Source: Helicobacter sp. 11S02629-2
Lineage (GTDB): Bacteria; Campylobacterota; Campylobacteria; Campylobacterales; Helicobacteraceae
Assembly: GCF_002272875.1 (NCBI RefSeq)
Contig: NZ_MLAN01000007.1
Location: 1-64,000 of the forward strand
DNA length: 64,000 bases
Direction: 5' to 3'
This document shows, in pieces, positions 57,322 through 64,000 of the stretch (position 1 is its first letter; each line of letters opens with the position of its first letter). The notes beneath the pieces were generated by a model, which was not told the DNA's origin, searched no databases, and saw nothing but the letters and a program-made list of their open reading frames with translations. The translations under genes and the position numbers were made by a program.

Positions 57322-59073
57322 GTGAATAAGTCTTCAAAGTCTCCCAATCTAAGGATTATAATAGCTATAGCTTGTGCTTTAGTAGTTATTGTCATCTGGT
57401 CTAAGTATTTCGCTCCAGACGAAGTTAATACACATCATACAGCTACAAATACTACAAAAGATACCAAGCAAGCTAACACAGAGACCAAAGAAGCAAGTAT
57501 CAATAGTGCCCCAGCCATAGCAAAACAAGCCCCTGTAGCTACGTCAAAAGACGTCCCAGCCCTTGCTAAAGGCAGTCCAGATTCTATATTGCTTACTATT
57601 AAATCTAAAGAGTTTGATATGGAGATAGATTCTTTAGGGCGTATCAAACAAGTTTATTTGAAAAATGACAAGTTCACCCACCCACCTCAAGAGCACTTTT
57701 TAGATCATATAAAAAGGCTAGTTGGCATAGTAAAAGGTGATCAAAAAAAGCTTGATAGGCTGCCACTTTTTGCTAATGACGCATCACCAAAACCACTTGA
57801 GATGAGATTTGCTGATGAGAAGTTAAACAACCTTGCTTTTGACACCCCTTACACTTTAGAATCTAGTAGTGACACACTTAAAGATGGAAAGTTAGCTCTA
57901 GATTCTAAGCCAGTTACTTTAGTGCTAACTCAAAAGCTTGGAAAGCTACTTATAACTAAGACTTTGCTAATTAATCCAGACCTAACTTATAAAGTAAGCT
58001 TACATACTAGTGAGCCAGTAAAGTATCTTTTAAGTAATGGCTCTAGACCTACTGCAGATGGCGAAAACTACGCTTTTAACGGAGTTTTATTAGAAAAAAA
58101 TAACGGCTCTATAGAAAAGATAGAAGATGGAGACGCTAAAAAAGAAGGCGAATCCTACCCAGCTTCAACCTTTGTCGCTAGTGTAGATAGGTACTATACA
58201 ACCTTGCTTCATAGCAAGCACAACTTAGATGTTATAGTAGGTCAGCAAGCAGTTGGTAAAAAACTTCCTATGAGTTTTATAGATATACAAAAGCAAGATG
58301 TTACATTTAATGGTTACATAGGACCAAAGTACTACGCCACCCTTCACTCAATAGACCCAAAACTTACTAATGTAGTTGAATATGGGATGATAACCTTCTT
58401 TGCCAAGTATGTTTTTTGGCTTTTAAACTTCTTGCATAACTATGTTGGGAACTGGGGCTTTGCCATCATCTTAGTAACGCTTATAATTAGAATCATACTT
58501 TTCCCGCTTACTTATAAAGGCATGATGGGTATGCAAAAGCTAAAAGATCTAGCACCTAAGATGAAAGAGCTTCAAGCAAAGCATAAAGGTGAGCCTCAAA
58601 AACTTCAAGCTGCTATGATGGAGCTTTATAAGAAAAATGGCGCTAATCCAGTTGGTGGCTGCCTTCCTTTAATAATACAAATACCTGTCTTTTTCTCTAT
58701 TTATAGGGTTTTATATAACGCAGTTGAGTTAAAAAGTGCTGGGTTTATATTATGGATTCACGACTTAAGTGTTATGGATCCTTACTTTGTGCTGCCTATC
58801 ATCATGGGGCTTTCTATGTACTTACAGCAAACTCTTTCTCCAACGCCAGTAACTGACCCTACTCAAGCCAAGATTTTCAAGCTTTTACCTGTAGTCTTTA
58901 CTATATTTTTATTCACCTTCCCAGCTGGACTTGTGCTTTATTGGACGGTTAATAATATATTCTCTGCCTTGCAACAGCTTGCGATTAATAAAATCCTAAA
59001 AGTTAAAAAAGCGAAATTTGCCCACAAACACGAGGAAAAAGAAGTAGCAAAGATTAGCAAAAAGCAAAAGTGA
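57322..59073 (+). CDS. yidC: Membrane protein insertase YidC
   Basis: 583 aa. It has an N-terminal helix, a large periplasmic domain (about 60-340) and a C-terminal insertase domain from about 350 (NWGFAIILVTLIIRIILFPL, VGGCLPLIIQIPVFFSIY). Start is GTG at 57322, behind AAAGG at 57311-57315. It inserts and folds inner-membrane proteins. Confidence 0.96.
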   Translation: MNKSSKSPNLRIIIAIACALVVIVIWSKYFAPDEVNTHHTATNTTKDTKQANTETKEASINSAPAIAKQAPVATSKDVPALAKGSPDSILLTIKSKEFDMEIDSLGRIKQVYLKNDKFTHPPQEHFLDHIKRLVGIVKGDQKKLDRLPLFANDASPKPLEMRFADEKLNNLAFDTPYTLESSSDTLKDGKLALDSKPVTLVLTQKLGKLLITKTLLINPDLTYKVSLHTSEPVKYLLSNGSRPTADGENYAFNGVLLEKNNGSIEKIEDGDAKKEGESYPASTFVASVDRYYTTLLHSKHNLDVIVGQQAVGKKLPMSFIDIQKQDVTFNGYIGPKYYATLHSIDPKLTNVVEYGMITFFAKYVFWLLNFLHNYVGNWGFAIILVTLIIRIILFPLTYKGMMGMQKLKDLAPKMKELQAKHKGEPQKLQAAMMELYKKNGANPVGGCLPLIIQIPVFFSIYRVLYNAVELKSAGFILWIHDLSVMDPYFVLPIIMGLSMYLQQTLSPTPVTDPTQAKIFKLLPVVFTIFLFTFPAGLVLYWTVNNIFSALQQLAINKILKVKKAKFAHKHEEKEVAKISKKQK

Positions 59074-59105
59074 AAAAAGTTGATATGAATAAAAGTTAGA
59101 ATTAA

Positions 59106-60401
59106 ATGACAAAAATACAAGCATGCACAATAGAAGAAGCACTGACTAAAGCAAGTCAAGTGCTTAAATGCTCAGTAACTTCTATAGAATATGAAGTCAT
59201 CCAGTATCCTAGACGTGGGTTTTTGGGACTTTTTAAAAAAGAAGCAATCCTAGTAGCACAAAAAAAGCAAGATAGTGTAGCTTCAGATTCTTTATCCCAA
59301 AACTTCCACTATAAAACTGATGAAAGACCTAAAGATAATAAGCCTCATGATGCCAGCTTTGCAAACAAGGTGATGTGTGCAAACTTTAACAAAGACCTTG
59401 AAAATCTAAAAAAGCTAAATAGCAAAGATAAAAATGACATAGAAAACAAGCTAAAAGAGATAGCGAAATCATCCCAAAATATAAAAGAAAAAGCAGAGAT
59501 TTTTAAAAAGATAGCACAAGATGATGGACTTGCAACTATTGCACATAAAAGCTTTCAAGATATAGAATCTAAAGCAACTAGCAGCACTGCTAAGGATTTC
59601 AAACAAGAACTTTGGCAAGATGTAGATGATAATAAAAAAGACCAAAAAAGCATACAAAAAGAGATATCTTCTAGCTCAAACACCAAGCCTAACCCACATC
59701 ATAAACACACAGAAACTTATCAAAAATCAAGCCTTATTAAAAAAGACTTTAACACCCACCCTAGCCAACTCTCCCAAAGTCAAGAATCTAAGGGGCAAGA
59801 TTCCAAGGCCAAAGATTCTAAAACCTTGCACACCTTATATCAAACCACAGACTTAGCAAGCAAGGACTTAGGGCAAACAGAAAGCACAAAAGATATAAAG
59901 CCTCAAGAAGTTAGTAGCACCAAAGATAACACTACTAAAAAAGATCTAGATGAGTTATGCCTAAGCATCCAAAAAGAACTTAAATCTTTACTATCTTATA
60001 TGCCCTTAGAACTTGATACTGTAGAAGTTAGCATGTACAACGATAAGACTTTATTTATATTTTTAGATGGCAAAGATTCAGCACTTATCATAGGTGAAAA
60101 AGGCTATAGATACAAGGCTCTTTCTTATCTACTATCAAACTGGATTCAGCCAGTTTATGGATACAACATCAAGCTTGAAGTCTCTCAGTTTTTGAAAAAT
60201 CAAGAAGCTATGATAGATGTCTACATACAACCTATAATAGAAGAGGCCCTAAGTCAAGGAAGCACTAGCACTAAGGAGTTAGATGGCGTCTTAGCACATA
60301 TAGCACTTAAAAAGCTAAGGGCTGCCTTACCTAATAAATATGTATCTTTTAGAACTAGTAGTGGAGATAAAAAATATATCATCATTAATGATTTTAAATA
60401 A
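59106..60401 (+). CDS. jag: Jag/KhpB RNA-binding protein
   Basis: 431 aa. The N-terminal Jag_N domain (TIEEALTKASQVLKCS, RRGFLGLFKKEAIL) is followed by a very long Lys/Ser/Gln-rich linker (about 65-285). Then come a KH domain (ALIIGEKGYRYKALSYLLSN) and an R3H-like end. Linker length is well above the usual for the family. No clear ribosome site. Confidence 0.88.
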   Translation: MTKIQACTIEEALTKASQVLKCSVTSIEYEVIQYPRRGFLGLFKKEAILVAQKKQDSVASDSLSQNFHYKTDERPKDNKPHDASFANKVMCANFNKDLENLKKLNSKDKNDIENKLKEIAKSSQNIKEKAEIFKKIAQDDGLATIAHKSFQDIESKATSSTAKDFKQELWQDVDDNKKDQKSIQKEISSSSNTKPNPHHKHTETYQKSSLIKKDFNTHPSQLSQSQESKGQDSKAKDSKTLHTLYQTTDLASKDLGQTESTKDIKPQEVSSTKDNTTKKDLDELCLSIQKELKSLLSYMPLELDTVEVSMYNDKTLFIFLDGKDSALIIGEKGYRYKALSYLLSNWIQPVYGYNIKLEVSQFLKNQEAMIDVYIQPIIEEALSQGSTSTKELDGVLAHIALKKLRAALPNKYVSFRTSSGDKKYIIINDFK

Positions 60402-60415
60402 GGCATCTTTTATAA

Positions 60416-61789
60416 ATGAAATATCTTGCCCCTACAGACCAAACCACTGATACCATAGTAGCCCTTGCCACTAAAGATACAAGCACTATTAATATAATTA
60501 GGCTAAGTGGGAGTGAGGCTAAAGCCCTATCTTTTAAGCTTACAAGTAAAGACTTAATACCAAGAGTTGCAAGCCTTTGTAAGATAAAAGACGAAAAAAA
60601 TATCTTGCTTGATAAGTGTATATGCATCTACTATAAAGCACCTTTTAGTTTTAATGGTGAAGATATAGTCGAGTTTCAGTGCCATGGTGGCTTTGTAGTT
60701 GCAAATGAGATTCTAAGTCTACTTTTAAGACTTGGAGCTAGACTAGCAGAAGCTGGAGAGTTTAGCAAAAGGGCTTTTTTAAATGGCAAGCTAGATCTAG
60801 TACAGCTTGAAAGCATGGCAGCATTAGTGCAGGCTAAAAGCAAAAAAGCAGCCTTAATGCTTGCAGAAAACTTAGAAGGCAAGCTAAGCAAATACATACA
60901 TGATATAAGATCTAATATGATAGATATCCTAGCTAGGATAGAAGTCATGATAGATTATTCCGAAGAAGACTTAGATACTAGATTAATAGAAGCTATAAAG
61001 TCCTATCTTGAAAAGCTAATCTTAGAATTTAGCGACATCATAGAAAACTCAAAACTTGCCCTAACCTCACTTGAAGGGCTAAAACTAGCAATCATAGGCA
61101 AGCCTAATGTCGGTAAAAGCTCTTTATTAAATGCTTTGCTTTTAGAAGATAGAGCCATAGTTAGCAACATAGAAGGCACGACAAGAGATGTCATAAGTGA
61201 GTACATAAACATAGATGGCAACCTCTTAAAAGTATCTGATACTGCTGGCATACATGAAGGCAAAGATGATATAGAAGAGTTAGGAATCAAAAAAAGCCTA
61301 GAAGTGGCAAAAAAAAGCGACATAGTTTTATGCGTCTTTGATGGCTCTAAAGACTTAGATAGTAAAGACTTAGAGATACTAAAGCTTGTTAGCACACTAG
61401 ATTCTAAGGTACTAGCTTTGTTAAACAAAAATGACTTAAAGCCCTATCCTAACTTAGAATCTAGGCTTACTAAAGACTTTGGGCTAAAAACTTTAAGCAT
61501 AAGCACCAATGATATAGGTTCAATCATAAAGCTAAAGCATCTTTTAAAAGGACTGATAGAAGATTCAAACTATAAAGGAGTTATGCTTAGTTCTAAGGAG
61601 CAAAGCTTAAAGCTAGAAGCCTCTTTAAAAAGCTTGCAAAACGCCTTGCCTTTTTTAAGTGAAGGCACTTTAGAGCTAGCAAGCTTAGAGATAAGTGCTG
61701 CTTTAAAGTCACTTTCTTCTATGACTCATGAGTTTGATACTGAAGAGATGTTAGATTCCATGTTTTCTCAGTTTTGCGTTGGTAAATAA
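60416..61789 (+). CDS. mnmE: tRNA modification GTPase MnmE
   Basis: 457 aa. It has an N-terminal TrmE domain, a central G domain with GKPNVGKSSLLNALL and DTAGI, and the C-terminal Cys-Val-Gly-Lys ending (FCVGK) of the family. With MnmG it makes the carboxymethylaminomethyl modification of wobble uridine. Confidence 0.97.
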   Translation: MKYLAPTDQTTDTIVALATKDTSTINIIRLSGSEAKALSFKLTSKDLIPRVASLCKIKDEKNILLDKCICIYYKAPFSFNGEDIVEFQCHGGFVVANEILSLLLRLGARLAEAGEFSKRAFLNGKLDLVQLESMAALVQAKSKKAALMLAENLEGKLSKYIHDIRSNMIDILARIEVMIDYSEEDLDTRLIEAIKSYLEKLILEFSDIIENSKLALTSLEGLKLAIIGKPNVGKSSLLNALLLEDRAIVSNIEGTTRDVISEYINIDGNLLKVSDTAGIHEGKDDIEELGIKKSLEVAKKSDIVLCVFDGSKDLDSKDLEILKLVSTLDSKVLALLNKNDLKPYPNLESRLTKDFGLKTLSISTNDIGSIIKLKHLLKGLIEDSNYKGVMLSSKEQSLKLEASLKSLQNALPFLSEGTLELASLEISAALKSLSSMTHEFDTEEMLDSMFSQFCVGK

Positions 61790-61837
61790 AATAGGCCTAG
61801 TGTAAATTAGACAAAAGAAAAAAGGAGATTTAAAGTA

Positions 61838-62167
61838 TTGATAAAATCTATTTTTTACTTTTTGCTAGCTTGTATATTTGAAGTAGGTGGAGGCTATCTA
61901 GTTTGGATATGGATTAAAGGCGATAGGTCTTTATGGATAGGCATACTTGGGATGGTCATGCTAATAGTTTATGGGCTAGTTGCCACACTTCAAACTAGCA
62001 CTTTTGGGCGAGTTTTTGCCGGATATGGCGGGATATTTATAGTGTTTTCCATAGTGTGGGCTGCCATCTTTGATGGATTTAAACCAGATAGGTTTGATTA
62101 TATAGGTGCAGTTTTAATACTAATTGGAGTGTTTATAATGCTTTATGCTAGGAATTTTATGCGGTAG
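61838..62167 (+). CDS. UPF0060 (YnfA-like) membrane protein
   Basis: 109 aa, four membrane helices. LACIFEVGGGYLVW, the VATLQTSTFGRVFAGYGGIF block and IGAVLILIGVFIMLY match YnfA. Related to small multidrug-resistance proteins, but transport is unproven. Start is TTG at 61838 with AAAGGAG ten bases upstream. Confidence 0.85.
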   Translation: MIKSIFYFLLACIFEVGGGYLVWIWIKGDRSLWIGILGMVMLIVYGLVATLQTSTFGRVFAGYGGIFIVFSIVWAAIFDGFKPDRFDYIGAVLILIGVFIMLYARNFMR

Positions 62168-62242
62168 AATTTGACTTCGTTTTATCTACTTCTTTTATAA
62201 ATCGTGATAAAATGAGAATATCTTAAAAACAAGGAAGATTCA

Positions 62243-62542
62243 ATGTTGAAAATGTTATTTGTAGGTTTAGGTTTAGCAGGTTTAGTGTTTGCTAGTGATG
62301 CAGCTGGTATAGTATCTGGTAAATGTGCGGCTTGCCATGGTTTAAAAATGGAAAAACACGCTATGGGTAAAAGTGATATCGTTAATCAAATGACTAGTGC
62401 TAAAATCAAAGCTGACCTAGAAGGTTATAAAGCTGGTACTTTAAACCAACACGGTATGGGTGCTATCATGCACGGTGCTGCTCATGAGTTAAGCGACGCT
62501 GATATAGCTGCACTTGCTAACTACATCCCAACTTTAAAATAA
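62243..62542 (+). CDS. Cytochrome c553-type electron carrier
   Basis: 99 aa. Signal peptide (residues 1-17, ending VFAS), haem motif CAACH near residue 31 and a probable Met ligand in the MGAIMHGAAHELSD region. It is a small class I cytochrome c that moves electrons from bc1 to the peroxidase and terminal oxidase. TAAAAT at about 62209 is a possible -10. Confidence 0.92.
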   Translation: MLKMLFVGLGLAGLVFASDAAGIVSGKCAACHGLKMEKHAMGKSDIVNQMTSAKIKADLEGYKAGTLNQHGMGAIMHGAAHELSDADIAALANYIPTLK

Positions 62543-62597
62543 TTTAAAGCTTATTAAAGATAAAATAGAGGCTTAGTTTAATTAAAGAAAGGTGTAT

Positions 62598-63134
62598 ATG
62601 TTAGAAGGTAAAATTAGAGAGAGTATTTCAAAGGCTAATGCAAAAGCCTTAAGGAAAGATGGGAATCTAATCGCTAATATTTATGGCAAAGGGGTAGAAA
62701 ATATCCACTGCTATTTTAAAGAAAACGATTTTATAAAGTTTATGCGTTCAAAAGACAGTACAAAGTTTCCTGTCAAAGTAGACGGCAAAGAGTATCAAGT
62801 AGTTGCAAAAAGCTACAACATACATCCAGTTAGAGGATCTATACTACATGTAGACTTGATGGTAGCACAAGATGGCGTTGTGTCAAACTTTAACGTGCCT
62901 GTAAAAACTATAGGCACTCCGATAGGTTTGAAAAACAAAGGTATCTTACTTGTATCTCACAAGAGAGTACCTGTAAAGTGTGACGCTAAAAATCTACCTG
63001 ATAGCTATACTATAGATGTATCTAAACTAGATGTCGGTCACAGCGTGCTAGTTAGAGACTTAGAAAAACATGACAATGTAGAGATAAAACTAGGCTCTTC
63101 AGTAGCAATTGTTGGTGTTATAAAAGCTAAGTAA
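62598..63134 (+). CDS. rplY: 50S ribosomal protein L25 (CTC type)
   Basis: 178 aa. It has an N-terminal 5S rRNA-binding L25 domain (MLEGKIRESISKANAKALRK) and a C-terminal TL5/CTC domain. Start is ATG 62598; GTG 62592 in frame is the less likely option because AAAGAAAGG then lies too close. It is upstream of pth by three bases. Confidence 0.95.
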   Translation: MLEGKIRESISKANAKALRKDGNLIANIYGKGVENIHCYFKENDFIKFMRSKDSTKFPVKVDGKEYQVVAKSYNIHPVRGSILHVDLMVAQDGVVSNFNVPVKTIGTPIGLKNKGILLVSHKRVPVKCDAKNLPDSYTIDVSKLDVGHSVLVRDLEKHDNVEIKLGSSVAIVGVIKAK

Positions 63135-63137
63135 TGA

Positions 63138-63896
63138 ATGAATATATTAGTTGCTGGTCTAGGGAATGTAGGACAAAAGTACGAACTAACTAGACACAAC
63201 ATAGGCTTTATAGTACTAGATGCCCTAGCTAGCAAGCTAGGGGCTAGCTTCTCTTTTGATAAAAAGGCAAACGCCTTAATCGCATTTTATAAACTTAATA
63301 GTGAAACAAACTCCCAAACTTATAATCTAGTCTTAGTAAAACCCCAAACTTTTATGAATCTAAGTGGCACAGCAATAGCCCCCCTTTATAACTACTACAA
63401 GTGCGAACGCTTAATAGTAGTCCACGACGAGTTAGACTTGCCCTTTGGAAGCTTAAACTACAAAGAAACTAGTAGCACAGCTGGACACAACGGACTAAAA
63501 AGCATAAACTCACATCTTAGTTTGCCTTATACAAAGCTACGTTTTGGCATAGGATTTAACATACTTTTATATCCTGAGCTACTTTCAAAGCTTATAAGTT
63601 CAAATATCGATGCTTACAAGATAAGCGAGGAGTACACACAATCTTATAAAGAAAAACTTACTAACAACACAAAGGCTATAATGAATGGCAGTGAGTTTAA
63701 AACCCTAGCATTACATGCACTAAAAAATGCCAATAAGTCTAATCACGAAGAGGTTGCAAACTATGTCTTAAGTAACTTTAGCAAGCAAGAGCTAGTCTTA
63801 CTGCAAGATATGATGCCCTTTGTTTTAAACGCCCTACTTTCTTTAATCACAAGCCCACAAAGCACTCAAAATAAATATGGCATTAACCTAAAATGA
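63138..63896 (+). CDS. pth: Peptidyl-tRNA hydrolase with a large internal insert
   Basis: 252 aa, against about 185-195 usual. GLGNVGQKYELTRHNIGFIVLD, trimmed here to GLGNVGQKYELTRHN, has the catalytic His. LVKPQTFMNLSG, VVHDELDLPFGSL and AGHNGLKSI are intact. Between RFGIGF (about residue 140) and EEVANYVLSNFSKQE (about 205) lie about 60 extra residues where the family has a short loop. The insert is Leu/Ser/Lys-rich and stays in frame. It overlaps the following gene by four bases. Confidence 0.9.
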   Translation: MNILVAGLGNVGQKYELTRHNIGFIVLDALASKLGASFSFDKKANALIAFYKLNSETNSQTYNLVLVKPQTFMNLSGTAIAPLYNYYKCERLIVVHDELDLPFGSLNYKETSSTAGHNGLKSINSHLSLPYTKLRFGIGFNILLYPELLSKLISSNIDAYKISEEYTQSYKEKLTNNTKAIMNGSEFKTLALHALKNANKSNHEEVANYVLSNFSKQELVLLQDMMPFVLNALLSLITSPQSTQNKYGINLK

Positions 63897-64000
63897 TGCT
63901 TTTTAACTTCATATCTTATAGATATCTAAAGATACTAATCACTATATTCTTAGCACTAGAACTCTTCTTTGTAAGCATAGATAGTCTTCAGTACTTTGAT
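63893..64000 (+). CDS. LptF/LptG permease, 5' end only
   Basis: The first 36 codons (ATG 63893, alternatively 63896), cut by the window. YRYLKILITIFLALELFFVSI and DSLQYFD resemble the first membrane helix of YjgP/YjgQ proteins, the LPS transport permeases. H. pylori also has a member of this family after pth. Confidence 0.75.
   Translation, partial: MMLFNFISYRYLKILITIFLALELFFVSIDSLQYFD

Overview
The window looks like chromosomal DNA of a low-GC campylobacterotal bacterium, most likely a Helicobacter and probably not H. pylori. This rests on gene content and order recognised by eye, not on a search. Supporting blocks include petABC, hugZ, glmM/rpsT/prfA, psd to a UbiA-type prenyltransferase, aroB beside a TrkA_C-domain gene, rpmH-rnpA-yidD-yidC-jag-mnmE, rplY-pth-lptF/G, a fused CcsBA and several Helicobacter-style outer-membrane proteins. 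purE and a separate-subunit flavocytochrome c argue against H. pylori itself. No rRNA, tRNA, CRISPR array or intact insertion sequence was seen.

Layout. 1-1521: 5' part of a frameshifted mobile-element type protein with two predicted BECR-type nuclease domains. 1691-4720: petABC (cytochrome bc1). 5071-8187: nadE, a PolB-like exonuclease, hugZ and an acetate/succinate transporter. 8455-10337: ybgC, a frameshifted YgjP-type metallohydrolase and a sirtuin. 10560-12558: dihaem cytochrome c peroxidase and a small outer-membrane protein. 12595-19594: a long minus-strand cluster (ccoS, fqrB, DUF502, mqnP, two unknowns, a queuosine-precursor transporter, bpt, psd, a JAMM protein, serB). 19700-24735: an unknown gene, a GT25 glycosyltransferase, glmM, rpsT, prfA, gatC, uppS. 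25211-26989: a large surface protein behind an A13 tract. 27398-30750: tgt, murG, periplasmic asparaginase. 30935-33623: periplasmic flavocytochrome c system. 34083-43086: an outer-membrane protein, ccsBA, aldA, aroB and the TrkA_C-domain gene. 43185-45617: ccoI. 45618-48200: an accessory island with phage debris and a tandemly duplicated toxin-antitoxin module. 48201-54955: an unknown gene, purE, a passenger-less autotransporter, a TonB receptor paired with a methyltransferase, agmatine deiminase. 55034-64000: housekeeping genes from tsaD to the start of an LptF/LptG permease.

How it fits together. Much of the window serves a c-type cytochrome respiratory chain: bc1, cytochrome c553, Ccp, the NapC/NrfH-like quinol dehydrogenase with tetrahaem and flavin subunits, CcsBA for haem attachment, and CcoI and CcoS for cbb3 oxidase assembly.

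The most unusual signals are (i) the 7-mer AGATTCT/AGAATCT, about 85 hand-counted copies, several arranged as perfect intergenic hairpins and none found in the phage/TA island, which resembles the pattern of uptake-signal sequences; (ii) a 640-bp tandem duplication of a ParE/RelE module with a 94-bp identical core; (iii) a TonB receptor/methyltransferase operon with a possible metal-regulator site; (iv) the BECR protein; (v) the A13 tract before the surface protein; and (vi) a peptidyl-tRNA hydrolase with a large insert.
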